DNA of 48,665 bases from an uncultured Pelagibacteraceae bacterium. GTDB taxonomy: Bacteria; Pseudomonadota; Alphaproteobacteria; Pelagibacterales; Pelagibacteraceae. The position numbers and the translations under genes are program-made. Within the stretch, counting starts at the first letter, position 1. Every line of letters starts with the position of its first letter. Location of the stretch: the NCBI GenBank assembly GCA_902601545.1, contig CACKNR010000009.1, positions 1 through 48,665 of the forward strand, given 5' to 3'. Under the pieces are notes generated by a model. The model saw only the letters and a program-made list of their open reading frames with translations. It ran no database searches and had not been told where the DNA came from. Shown here piece by piece: positions 15,701-23,948 of this stretch.

Positions 15701-16366
15701 ATGTTTTCAAAAGATTTAGGAAAGAAATTAGACAAATATCATTTACTTAAGCACCCATTCTATGAAATTTATTGGAATGAAGGGAAATTGAATAGAGAAA
15801 TTATTAAAGATTATGCAGAACAATATTATCAGCATGTAAAAGCTTTTCCTAGATATATAAGCGCCACTCATTCAATTTGTGATGATATTGAAAAGAGAAG
15901 AATTCTTCTTGAAAATTTACAAGATGAGGAAAACAAAGATGGCGATCACCCAAAACTTTGGAAAAATTTCGCAAAATCCTTAGGTGCGGATGAGTCTATT
16001 GAAAACGTAAAACTTGATTGGTTCACAAATGATATGATCGAGAACTTTTTTGCTCAAGCAAGAAAATCGTACGCTGAAGGATTAGCATCTCTCTATACTT
16101 ACGAGAGACAAATTCCTGAAATCGCCGAAACTAAAATTCAGGGCTTAAAAAAGTTTTATGGGGTTAATACAAAAGAAGGTTTGGAATTTTTTGAGGCTCA
16201 TAAATCTGCAGATGTAATTCATAGAGCAGAGTGTGAAAAGCTGTTAGACGGGCTTACGAAAGAAGAGCAGAAAAAGGCTGAAAACGCTTCATTACTTACC
16301 GCTAGATATCTATGGAACTTTTTAAGCGGCATGGTGTCTAAGCATAAACTTCAGTTAGCCGCCTAA
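15701..16366 (+). CDS. CADD/PqqC-like di-metal oxygenase, putative p-aminobenzoate synthase
   Basis: 221 residues from the ATG at 15701 (AAGGAG Shine-Dalgarno 6 nt upstream; the longer in-frame start is unsupported). The TenA/PqqC-like helical fold carries a complete di-metal ligand set: Glu76/Glu77 and His83 in ENLQDEENKDGDHPKLW, the Tyr-Glu pair in YTYERQIPE, and HxxxDxxH in FFEAHKSADVIHRAE. With LLKHPFYEIYW near the N-terminus this matches the CADD group of Chlamydia and its Nitrosomonas homologue, which make p-aminobenzoate for folate, using part of the protein itself as substrate. The group is well supported; pABA synthesis here is inference. Confidence 0.8.
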   Translation: MFSKDLGKKLDKYHLLKHPFYEIYWNEGKLNREIIKDYAEQYYQHVKAFPRYISATHSICDDIEKRRILLENLQDEENKDGDHPKLWKNFAKSLGADESIENVKLDWFTNDMIENFFAQARKSYAEGLASLYTYERQIPEIAETKIQGLKKFYGVNTKEGLEFFEAHKSADVIHRAECEKLLDGLTKEEQKKAENASLLTARYLWNFLSGMVSKHKLQLAA

Positions 16367-16418
16367 CTTAAAGTCTAGATTGACAATTTAGAATAAGAGG
16401 AATACCTATGAACAAGGT

Positions 16419-17507
16419 ATGGAAATTTATCTTCCTATTGTTCAAGTTCACATAGATATTATTTTAATTCTATTCATTAGTTTTGCTGTAGGTGTTCTGT
16501 CTGGATTATTTGGTGTGGGCGGTGGTTTTTTAATGACACCTTTTTTAATTTTTTTGGGAATTCCACCGGTATATGCGGTACCCAATGAAATTAATAATAT
16601 TTTAGCAACATCAGTTTCCGGATCAATGACTCATTGGTTTAAAAATACTTTAGATTATAAAATGGGCTTAATGATAATTATTGGAGGTGTAGTCGGCACC
16701 ATCCTTGGTATTATCACTTTCACTTTTTTTAAAGAAACAGGAAAACTTAGTTTAATAATTTCATTATCTTATATGTATCTTCTAGCAATAATTGGAACTT
16801 TAATGCTTATCGAAGGTGCTAGTGAGATAGATAGAGCTAGAAAAAAAATTGTTTTGAAAAAAAAACTCCATACCCACTATTGGATCCACGGACTTCCATT
16901 TAAACTTAGATTTTCTAAATCAAGACTTTACGAAAGCGCTTTTACTCCGATTATTCTCGGAGTGTTTGTTGGTTTTGTTGCTGCTTTAATTGGTGTAGGG
17001 GGAGCTTTTTTAATGGTGCCAGCAATGATTTATCTCATCGGAATGCCAATAAAACTAATACCAGGAACATCTTTGTTTGTTACTGTATTTATAAGTGCGT
17101 TGGTTACTGTTTTACACGCCTTTAATTATGGATCCATTGATTTAATTTTAGTTATCATTTTAATTTTTGGGTCAATAATTGGTGTGCAAGTTGGCCAAAA
17201 AGTTGGTCAATATCTAGATAGCTCTCACTTAAAAACATTGTTTGCAATGTTATTATGTTCAGTTGCCATTGCAATTGCTTATGATACCTTTTTTTATGAA
17301 GGAGCAAGGCAAATTAAAGATACAGAAATTATTAATGTAAAAAATTTAAATTTCTTTTCTCAATTTATTTCTAAACTTTCTGATAACAATCCACTTCTTT
17401 ATGGTTCTTTTGCGATTATACTAGCAATTGTTTTAGGGATGATCGGTGCCGGAGCAAGGAGATTATTAAGTAAATATAAGAGCTTATTTTTAATTAAAAA
17501 AAATTAG
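16419..17507 (+). CDS. TauE/SafE-family sulfite/sulfonate exporter
   Basis: 362 residues, longer than the usual 250-270, with a two-fold repeat: VGVLSGLFGVGGGFLMTPFL near residue 25 and FVGFVAALIGVGGAFLMVPA near 190, each the signature of TauE/SafE (DUF81), separated by a charged cytoplasmic loop with RARKKIVLKKKLH. About eight membrane segments. The family exports small sulfonates, sulfite or similar anions. It is convergent with a second, unrelated-looking member of the family, with the last 4 bp overlapping. The start at 16419 is the only ATG giving the full first helix. Confidence 0.88.
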   Translation: MEIYLPIVQVHIDIILILFISFAVGVLSGLFGVGGGFLMTPFLIFLGIPPVYAVPNEINNILATSVSGSMTHWFKNTLDYKMGLMIIIGGVVGTILGIITFTFFKETGKLSLIISLSYMYLLAIIGTLMLIEGASEIDRARKKIVLKKKLHTHYWIHGLPFKLRFSKSRLYESAFTPIILGVFVGFVAALIGVGGAFLMVPAMIYLIGMPIKLIPGTSLFVTVFISALVTVLHAFNYGSIDLILVIILIFGSIIGVQVGQKVGQYLDSSHLKTLFAMLLCSVAIAIAYDTFFYEGARQIKDTEIINVKNLNFFSQFISKLSDNNPLLYGSFAIILAIVLGMIGAGARRLLSKYKSLFLIKKN

Positions 17508-18259
17508 CTAAAAACTTTAATAAAACCAAAAATAGAAATTATTATTAAAAAATATAATACATACTTCTTGTAACTCTCTTTTGAGCTATCGGTAAATAGC
17601 TTTGTACCTAATGCAACACCAATAGGTACAACAAGTATGAGAGGAAGAGTTCTATAAATTACAGTTAAATTTAAGATGTCTTTAAAATACGCAAGAATTA
17701 AAGCATAAAAGTCAGTAAAGAAAAACAAAGCAGCTAAAGAAGCTCTTATTACTGCAGGTTCAGCAGAAATTATTAAAAAATAAAGAGCTATCGGTAGTCC
17801 AGCTAGTGTTCCAAATCCATTAACTGTTCCTGCTACACTTCCAACAAAAAATTTAGAAACATTATGGTTAAGCTTGGTATTTTTATAACCCTTTAATAAT
17901 AAAATTGCGAAGATCAAAACCGTGGAAGCTATTATCAGATGAGTAAATTTTGAATCCAAAATCGATAAAAGATTTATCCCAATTGGCGTACCTAAAATTA
18001 CACCTAAGAGTAAATAAAAAACAAATTTCCAATTAATTTTTTTCCAAATACTTGGAATCATAAAAAAACTTGCAATAATCTCTAATAAAAGAATAATTGG
18101 GACTATCTGTTTAGCAGGTAAAATGAACGCAAGTAAAGATACGCTTGAAGCTGAGAATCCAAAACCACTAAATCCTCTTACAATTGATGCAAAAAGAATT
18201 ATCCCACAAAAGAATAAAAATTCAAAAAAAGATAAATTAATTATTTCTAGAAATTCCAT
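17504..18259 (-). CDS. TauE/SafE-family exporter (short form)
   Basis: 251 residues, about eight membrane segments. The repeat signatures are ASIVRGFSGFGFSASSVSLL near residue 23 and SVAGTVNGFGTLAGLPIALY near 140. This is the standard length of the family. It shares little with its convergent neighbour except the fold, so the two are probably not a recent duplication and may serve different anions. The stop codons interlock (17504-17507). Confidence 0.85.
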   Translation of the reverse strand: MEFLEIINLSFFEFLFFCGIILFASIVRGFSGFGFSASSVSLLAFILPAKQIVPIILLLEIIASFFMIPSIWKKINWKFVFYLLLGVILGTPIGINLLSILDSKFTHLIIASTVLIFAILLLKGYKNTKLNHNVSKFFVGSVAGTVNGFGTLAGLPIALYFLIISAEPAVIRASLAALFFFTDFYALILAYFKDILNLTVIYRTLPLILVVPIGVALGTKLFTDSSKESYKKYVLYFLIIISIFGFIKVFS

Positions 18260-18344
18260 ACAAAGTTTAATTTCAGTTGATTATACTTTACATAAAACCA
18301 ATTAAAATGATATGAAGTTTTAATTAGGATAATTAACAAATTTT

Positions 18345-18566
18345 ATGCGAAAAAATCTATCAATTTTCTTTAAATTAAAAGAATCTTTAATTTCTATTCT
18401 TGTCCCTACAGCTCTGGCAATTGTTTATTTTATAATCTTAACACCCATAAGTTTATTAATAAGAGTATTCGGTCGTGACTATCTTTCATTAAAATTTTCA
18501 AATAAAAAAAATTCATATTGGGTGGATAAAAAGAAACAATTAGAAAATATGAGTAAACTATTTTAA
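18345..18566 (+). CDS. Short SxtJ-like membrane protein
   Basis: 73 residues with one or two hydrophobic helices, then ILTPISLLIRVFGRDYLSLKF and a SYWVDKK segment. This matches the C-terminal half of the SxtJ family, which is found directly upstream of O-carbamoyltransferases in many polysaccharide and toxin clusters. Full SxtJ proteins are about 130 residues, so this is a reduced form. The gene order, SxtJ-like then carbamoyltransferase, is the usual one. Its molecular role is unknown. Confidence 0.7.
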   Translation: MRKNLSIFFKLKESLISILVPTALAIVYFIILTPISLLIRVFGRDYLSLKFSNKKNSYWVDKKKQLENMSKLF

Positions 18567-18616
18567 TGAAAAATTTTCAATTTAAAATAAATTTAAATTA
18601 TAAAGTTTTTAAGTGA
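18566..18616 (+). CDS. 16-codon bridging ORF between SxtJ-like gene and carbamoyltransferase
   Basis: The SxtJ-like stop overlaps an ATG (TAATG); the frame reads MKNFQFKINLNYKVFK and its TGA stop overlaps the GTG start of the carbamoyltransferase (GTGA). This could keep ribosomes moving across the gap and couple translation. In related clusters a small DUF5989 protein of about 50 residues sits at this place, so it may be a remnant, or chance. No Shine-Dalgarno is clear. Confidence 0.3.
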   Translation: MKNFQFKINLNYKVFK

Positions 18617-20448
18617 CATCTATTTTAGGTATATCAGCATTTTATCATGATAGCGCAGCCGCATTGATTATTGATGGAGAAATTATTGCAGCAGCTCAAG
18701 AAGAAAGATTTTCGAGAAAGAAACATGATGCCAGATATCCTCTCAAAGCAGTTGAATTTGTTTTAGCAGAAGGTAAAAAAAAACTTAACGAAATCGATCA
18801 TATTGTTTTTTTTGAAAAACCTTACTTAAAATTTGAAAGATTATTAAAAACATATATTGCATTTGCTCCTATCGGTTTCAAATCTTTTAGTCAATCGATG
18901 CCGGTTTGGATTAAAGAAAAATTATTTCAAAAAAAATTATTATTCGAAAATTTGAAGAAACAAGACTCAAACTTTCAAAATATTAACAAAATTATGTTTT
19001 CTGAACATCATTATAGTCATGCCGCTAGTGCTTTTTTCCCTTCACCATTTGACGAAGCAGTTATCTTAACTTTAGATGGAGTAGGGGAATGGGCAACAAC
19101 TACTGTTGCTATAGGAAAAAATAATAATCTTAAGATACTTAAAGAAATACATTTTCCACATTCTTTGGGATTACTTTATTCAGCTTTTACTTATTACTTA
19201 GGTTTCAAGGTAAATAGTGGGGAGTATAAAGTTATGGGGTTAGCCCCTTATGGTGTACCCAAATATAAAGATACAATAATGCAAGAATTGATTGATTTGA
19301 AGAAAGATGGGTCATTTAGATTAAATATGAAATATTTCGAGTACACAACAGGTTTAGAGATGATCAATAAAAAATTTTCAAAGCTTTTTGGTCATTCAGT
19401 TAGAAATCCTAAAAAAGATTTATTGAACAATTTTCATATGGATATAGCATCTTCAATTCAGGCAGTAACTGAAGAAATAATACTGAGGTTAACTAAAAAT
19501 ATTGCTCAAGATTATAAAATAAAAAACTTGTGCCTGGCAGGAGGCGTTGCTTTAAACTGTGTTGCAAATGGAAAAATACTAAAAAAAAATTTTTTTGAAA
19601 ATATCTGGATACAACCAGCCTCTGGCGATGCGGGGGGTTCTATCGGGGCAGCTTTAGCATTTTGGTATAATCAATTGAATAAGCCTCGAAAAAATTTTAA
19701 GGATCAAATGAAAGGAACTTATCTTGGACCAAAATTTGATAATAATTTTATCGAAAAAAAACTGTCGTCACTAAAAGCTAATTTTCATAAAAAATCACCG
19801 ACAGAAATTACTCCCTACATTGCAAAAGAAATTTCAAAAAGTAAAACTGTTGGGTGGTTTCAAGGAAGAATGGAGTTTGGACCTCGAGCTCTAGGCGGAC
19901 GTTCAATTTTGGCAGATCCAAGGTCTGAAAAAATGCAAAAGGAATTAAATTTAAAGATTAAATTTAGAGAGAGTTTCAGACCTTTTGCTCCTTCTGTACT
20001 CAGAGAGGATGTGAATGATTGGTTTGATCTTAATTGTGACAGCCCTTATATGCTTCTAGTTTCAGATGTTAAAAAAAATAAACAAATAAGTATGTCCGAA
20101 GAAGATAAGAAGTTGTTTGGAATTGATAAATTAAATGTAAAAAGATCTACAATACCTGCAATTACTCACGTTGATTATTCCTCTAGAATACAAACTGTCC
20201 ACAAAGAAACAAATCCTAGATATTACGATTTAATCAAAGAATTTAAAAAAATTACTAGCTGCCCTGTATTAATAAACACATCTTTTAACGTTCGTGGAGA
20301 ACCAATAGTCTGCTCAATAGAAGATGCTTACAATTGTTTTATGGGAACTAATTTAGATGTTCTGGTGATAGAAGATTTTGTACTTTTAAAAAATGAGCAA
20401 GATAAATCTTTATTAAAAGATTATAAAAACAAATTTGAATTAGATTAA
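18613..20448 (+). CDS. NodU/CmcH-family O-carbamoyltransferase
   Basis: 611 residues from a GTG start. The N-terminal Kae1-like domain shows ILGISAFYHDSAAALI at the start, the metal-binding EHHYSHAASAF (131-141) and LTLDGVGEWATT; the C-terminal domain has GWFQGRMEFGPRALGGRSIL, the signature of the carbamoyladenylate-forming part. These enzymes transfer a carbamoyl group from carbamoyl phosphate, via carbamoyl-AMP, to a hydroxyl of a sugar or natural product. The acceptor is unknown. The SxtJ-like gene upstream is the typical companion. The gene is outside the main polysaccharide island, 7 kb upstream of it. Confidence 0.9.
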   Translation: MTSILGISAFYHDSAAALIIDGEIIAAAQEERFSRKKHDARYPLKAVEFVLAEGKKKLNEIDHIVFFEKPYLKFERLLKTYIAFAPIGFKSFSQSMPVWIKEKLFQKKLLFENLKKQDSNFQNINKIMFSEHHYSHAASAFFPSPFDEAVILTLDGVGEWATTTVAIGKNNNLKILKEIHFPHSLGLLYSAFTYYLGFKVNSGEYKVMGLAPYGVPKYKDTIMQELIDLKKDGSFRLNMKYFEYTTGLEMINKKFSKLFGHSVRNPKKDLLNNFHMDIASSIQAVTEEIILRLTKNIAQDYKIKNLCLAGGVALNCVANGKILKKNFFENIWIQPASGDAGGSIGAALAFWYNQLNKPRKNFKDQMKGTYLGPKFDNNFIEKKLSSLKANFHKKSPTEITPYIAKEISKSKTVGWFQGRMEFGPRALGGRSILADPRSEKMQKELNLKIKFRESFRPFAPSVLREDVNDWFDLNCDSPYMLLVSDVKKNKQISMSEEDKKLFGIDKLNVKRSTIPAITHVDYSSRIQTVHKETNPRYYDLIKEFKKITSCPVLINTSFNVRGEPIVCSIEDAYNCFMGTNLDVLVIEDFVLLKNEQDKSLLKDYKNKFELD

Positions 20449-21239
20449 TATAAATTTAAAATAGAAGCGGGGTCTAATTTAACATTAAACCAATTCAAGC
20501 GAATATCTAAATGTGGGCCAGTTGCTCTTCCACTTTGACCTAGCGTGCCAACTATTTCTCCCTTTTTTACTTTTTGGCCTTTTTTTACATTTATATCTTT
20601 CATATGCATGTACAGCGTGCTAATTCCATGACCGTGATCAAAAATAATTGTTCCGCCTGTAAAATACATATCATTCTCTACTAATGTCACCACTCCATCC
20701 ATCATTGATTTTACTGGCGTTCCCTCTGGAGCATGAAAGTCTATTCCGTAATGAGGTCTTCTTGGTTTACCATTTAAAATTCTTTGGCTTCCATAAACAC
20801 CTGTAATTATATATTTATCAATCGGGTAAATAAATTTGTTTTTAAAAAAAATTAATTTGCTATCTATTTGTCTCGCTTTTCCAATTAAAATATTATCTTT
20901 TTTAATTCTCTCATAAACTTCTGGTGGAGGTGTTACCTGTTTTTGTGGTAAACCATCAATTCTTTGTATCTTATATTTTCTTTTAAAAACTTTTTTTTCA
21001 ATTAATTTAGTTTCTCTTTTATCTTTTATTTTAATTAAGACATTATTTTTTCTATCTCTATCTAAACCAAAAGCAAAATAACCATCATTTGAAACTCTTA
21101 CTTCTCTACCATCAATAAAGACTTTTGAATTGGGATCAGTTTTTCCTAAGATAAAAGAACCTTGTTTAAAGTTTCCAAAAAATTCTACCGCTTGGGAAAC
21201 ATTAAATATTAAAAAAAAGATTATTATAAATTTAATCAT
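20445..21239 (-). CDS. M23-family (LytM) peptidase, secreted
   Basis: 264 residues with a signal peptide (MIKFIIIFFLIFNVSQA). The C-terminal LytM domain (about 140-260) contains HYGIDFHAPEGTPV (zinc ligands His163 and Asp167), LYMHM (His211 or nearby) and GPHLDIRLNW. The canonical HxH motif is GPHLHF, so the third zinc ligand position is Asp245 and not His, while His243 is kept. It may be an active variant with Asp as ligand or a non-catalytic LytM factor that regulates amidases. An N-terminal domain of about 100 residues precedes. The gene overlaps terC upstream by 4 bp (ATGA). Confidence 0.8.
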   Translation of the reverse strand: MIKFIIIFFLIFNVSQAVEFFGNFKQGSFILGKTDPNSKVFIDGREVRVSNDGYFAFGLDRDRKNNVLIKIKDKRETKLIEKKVFKRKYKIQRIDGLPQKQVTPPPEVYERIKKDNILIGKARQIDSKLIFFKNKFIYPIDKYIITGVYGSQRILNGKPRRPHYGIDFHAPEGTPVKSMMDGVVTLVENDMYFTGGTIIFDHGHGISTLYMHMKDINVKKGQKVKKGEIVGTLGQSGRATGPHLDIRLNWFNVKLDPASILNLY

Positions 21240-21808
21240 AATAAAATTCGTAAATCTTCATATATCAATTGAACAGCTACAAAAAGAATTGCAATTAATC
21301 CAACCCAACTAATCCAAGAATATTTTTTAATCAGTTTCGCAGTATAATTAGCTGCAAAAGCCATTAATAATATTGATAGACCTAAGCCAAAAGCAAGGAG
21401 AGTATAATGATCTCCTGCTGCGCCAGCTACACCTAAAACATTGTCTAAACTCATTGTAACATCCGCAAGAATTACTGTAAAAATTGCTTTTTTAAGATTT
21501 GAGTTGTCTACTTCGATATTTTTTTCTTCAATTTTATTTTGAATTACATCTCTATAAAGTTTGTAGCAAATATAAAGTAATAAAATTCCACCAATCAATC
21601 TTAAACCTGAGATTTGTAATAAATAAGCCGTAATAAAAGTAAAAAGAATTCTTAAAACTACAGCCCCACCAATACCCCAGAAAATTATTTTTTTCCTATT
21701 TGAGTCTTCAAATTTTGAGGCAACCATCCCAATAATAATTGCGTTATCCCCTGCCAAGACTAAGTCTATTAGTATGATTTCTATCAATATAATTAGTTGC
21801 TCTGTCAT
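21236..21808 (-). CDS. TerC-family integral membrane protein
   Basis: 190 residues, about six membrane segments. The family's acidic intramembrane motifs are seen: DLVLAGDNAIIIGMVA near residue 17 and ADVTMSLDNVLGVAGAAGDH near 115. TerC/Alx/YjbE proteins are linked to manganese or other metal export; recent work ties them to metalation of exported enzymes. Here it is in an operon with an M23 peptidase, a secreted metalloenzyme, which fits that idea but does not prove it. Divergent from the enoyl-CoA hydratase, 25 bp away. Confidence 0.88.
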   Translation of the reverse strand: MTEQLIILIEIILIDLVLAGDNAIIIGMVASKFEDSNRKKIIFWGIGGAVVLRILFTFITAYLLQISGLRLIGGILLLYICYKLYRDVIQNKIEEKNIEVDNSNLKKAIFTVILADVTMSLDNVLGVAGAAGDHYTLLAFGLGLSILLMAFAANYTAKLIKKYSWISWVGLIAILFVAVQLIYEDLRILL

Positions 21809-21833
21809 AATGAAATTTATATTCTATTAATTA

Positions 21834-22592
21834 ATGAACTATAAAAATATTAAAGTAGAAAAGCGAGAAAATTACGCAATAATCGAAATTGCTAACAATA
21901 AAAATAATAGTTTAGATCAAAAAACCCTTAATGAAATTGGTGATGCAACCAAAAATTTGAATAAATCAAAAGAGATTAAATGCATTGGTATAATCGGAGG
22001 TCCAAAGTTTTTTTCACCTGGCGCCGATATTAAAGAACTTGAAAAACTTGACTCAAAAAAAGCAAAAAAACAAAAACTTTTTTCTAAAGTTGATGATCTA
22101 CAAAAAATAGATATTCCAATTATTTCATTTGTTGAGGGTTATGCTTTAGGCGGTGGTTTTGAGCTTGCGCTTTCAAGCGATATAATTATTGCAAGTTCAG
22201 AGGCTAAATTTGGTTTACCTGAAATTAATTTAGGATTAATTCCAGGTATTGGCGGAACACAAAAAACAAAAAAATTTACATCAAATCAAAACGTAAAATA
22301 TTTGGCTATGTCTGGAGAAATTATTGATGCTAAGATGGCGATGAAGTATGGAATTGTTTCACAGGTTATTCCTAAGGAAAATTTTAAAGAATTTACTTTA
22401 AAATTTTTAAATACAATTTCGTCAAAGCCAAAAAAGTCACTTCAAGTTATTAAAAATTTAGTTAACTCAGAGGATAATTTAAAAAAATCTTTAATAAAAG
22501 AGAGACAAGAGTTTTATAAATTGCTTGATAGTGAAAATAAAAAAATTGGAATAAAAAGTTTTCTTAATAAAACAAAGCCTAATTGGAAATAA
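21834..22592 (+). CDS. Enoyl-CoA hydratase/isomerase family protein
   Basis: 252 residues, the normal crotonase length. Oxyanion-hole segments FFSPGADIKEL and GYALGGGFELALSSDI are present, and GLPEINLGLIPGIGGTQ carries the catalytic Glu of the second active-site position. The first catalytic Glu position is in GGGFELALSSD. Hydration of short or medium enoyl-CoA is most likely. The gene is single, divergent from terC and followed by 85 bp before the small-protein cluster. Confidence 0.88.
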   Translation: MNYKNIKVEKRENYAIIEIANNKNNSLDQKTLNEIGDATKNLNKSKEIKCIGIIGGPKFFSPGADIKELEKLDSKKAKKQKLFSKVDDLQKIDIPIISFVEGYALGGGFELALSSDIIIASSEAKFGLPEINLGLIPGIGGTQKTKKFTSNQNVKYLAMSGEIIDAKMAMKYGIVSQVIPKENFKEFTLKFLNTISSKPKKSLQVIKNLVNSEDNLKKSLIKERQEFYKLLDSENKKIGIKSFLNKTKPNWK

Positions 22593-22677
22593 ATCATCTT
22601 CAAGTTGTAGACAATTTGCATACCTGTAATTAAATTTTAACATAGTTAATGTAAGGTTAATTTAAATAAACTTAATT

Positions 22678-23049
22678 ATGAAAAAAATTATTTTAGTAAT
22701 ATCTTTTCTTATTTTCACTTCTGCAAACGCAGGAATGAGTGATAAAGACAAATCAAAAGCTTGGGATTGCGTCGGGATTTACATGGCTAATTACTTTCTG
22801 CCATCAGGAGAAAAATTTGAGTATGGTATGAAAGAAAAATCTATATCAACTGTAAAGGTATTAAAAACATACGCACTTGAAATAGGTATACCAGAAAAAG
22901 AATGGGATGCAGGAGTTAACAAGGCAGTAGATAAGCATTACGGTTCAAAATATGATGAGGCCAAAACTGAGAAGTGTCATTCTTTTGTTGAAGCTTTAGT
23001 TCCTAATGGAGCTGAAAGAGTAAAAAAAGTAGTACAAACATTATATTAA
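22678..23049 (+). CDS. Small secreted protein with two cysteines
   Basis: 123 residues with a clear signal peptide (MKKIILVISFLIFTSANA). The mature part of about 105 residues is helical and charged, with two cysteines (AWDCVGIYM and TEKCHSFVEAL) likely joined in the periplasm. I do not recognise a family. It is the first gene of a run of seven small plus-strand genes, directly abutting the DUF1330 gene (stop and start are adjacent). Confidence 0.7.
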   Translation: MKKIILVISFLIFTSANAGMSDKDKSKAWDCVGIYMANYFLPSGEKFEYGMKEKSISTVKVLKTYALEIGIPEKEWDAGVNKAVDKHYGSKYDEAKTEKCHSFVEALVPNGAERVKKVVQTLY

Positions 23050-23337
23050 ATGAGCGGGTACGTCATAGCCAATATAGATGTTAAAAATCCTGAGGCTTAT
23101 AAGGAATACGTTGGTAAGGTGTTACCGACTGTTCAAAAATTCGGAGGTGAATACCTAGTACGTGCCGGCGAGTACAAAGTTATAGATGGTGAGTGGAAAT
23201 ACCCTAGAACAGTAGTAATTAAATTTCCAACTTATGAAAAAGCTTTAGAGTGGTATGACTCTGAGGAATATAAACCGGTAAAACCAATTCGATTAGCAAA
23301 TTCAGTTGCTAATGGAATAATAATTAAAGGAATTTAA
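23050..23337 (+). CDS. DUF1330 family protein
   Basis: 95 residues. SGYVIANIDVKNPEAYKEYV at the start, FGGEYLVRAGEYKVIDGEW and the VVIKFPTYEKALEWYDSEEY segment are the DUF1330 signature, a dimeric alpha/beta-barrel (ferredoxin-like) fold. Members are widespread with no settled function. The start codon follows the preceding stop directly. Confidence 0.9.
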   Translation: MSGYVIANIDVKNPEAYKEYVGKVLPTVQKFGGEYLVRAGEYKVIDGEWKYPRTVVIKFPTYEKALEWYDSEEYKPVKPIRLANSVANGIIIKGI

Positions 23338-23352
23338 ATAAAAGGAAAAAAA

Positions 23353-23643
23353 ATGGAAAAAGAAATGTTAGTACATCTTAAATTCAAAGAGGGCAAATTA
23401 GAAACTTTTACTAGCTGGATGCAATCAGATGAAGGTATGGGCGTTAGAAAGAGTGTTGCTTACCCAGAAAAAACCGTCGGGGCTATGATTCCTGATAAAA
23501 GCGGAATGTTATTTAAAGTTAATGTTCATAACGAAGCTGGGATGAAAGAGTTTGTAACTGGGAACAATCCTACAGCTAAAGCGATTTATGCAGAATGTGT
23601 AGATAGTGCTCAGTTATATGAGCTATCAAAAATAAATCTATAA
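23353..23643 (+). CDS. Small protein, probable alpha/beta-barrel (antibiotic-biosynthesis-monooxygenase-like)
   Basis: 96 residues, preceded by AAAGGAAAA. The order MLVHLKFKEGKLETFTSWMQ, then KTVGAMIPDKSGMLFKVNVHN, then a helix and a final strand fits a beta-alpha-beta-beta-alpha-beta ferredoxin-like monomer, as in ABM-type proteins. I do not recognise a named family, and the fold is inference. No catalytic residues are evident. It lies between DUF1330 and another protein of the same size. Confidence 0.65.
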   Translation: MEKEMLVHLKFKEGKLETFTSWMQSDEGMGVRKSVAYPEKTVGAMIPDKSGMLFKVNVHNEAGMKEFVTGNNPTAKAIYAECVDSAQLYELSKINL

Positions 23644-23653
23644 AGGAGGAAAA

Positions 23654-23941
23654 ATGAAAAACTATATGGTAACGCATACTTTTAAGTCTGCCGAAATGAA
23701 GAAAAAATTTACTGAAACAGTGGCTTCTATGAAGATGGAAGATATTGTTAAGAGCATGAAAAGTGACAATGCAGCTTGTCAAATGACTTGGAATACACCG
23801 GGAGATACAATGGAAATGTACTGTTGGTGGAAAGGAAAAGATGAGCAAGCAATTATTAATCAATTAGGTCAAATGAACGATTTTTTCATTCCTCATAAAT
23901 TTGTGGAGTGCACAGATCAAGTCATGGACTATAACGCATAG
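23654..23941 (+). CDS. Small protein, probable alpha/beta-barrel, Met-rich
   Basis: 95 residues with a strong AAAGGAGG Shine-Dalgarno. Methionine-rich (MKNYMVTHTFKSAEMKKKF, TVASMKMEDIVKSMKSDN). The CQMTWNTPGDTMEMYCWWKG segment looks like two strands of a ferredoxin-like sheet with two cysteines and two tryptophans, followed by a helix and VECTDQVMDY. No family recognised. The pattern of strands matches the neighbouring genes. Confidence 0.65.
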   Translation: MKNYMVTHTFKSAEMKKKFTETVASMKMEDIVKSMKSDNAACQMTWNTPGDTMEMYCWWKGKDEQAIINQLGQMNDFFIPHKFVECTDQVMDYNA

Positions 23942-23948
23942 GATATTT

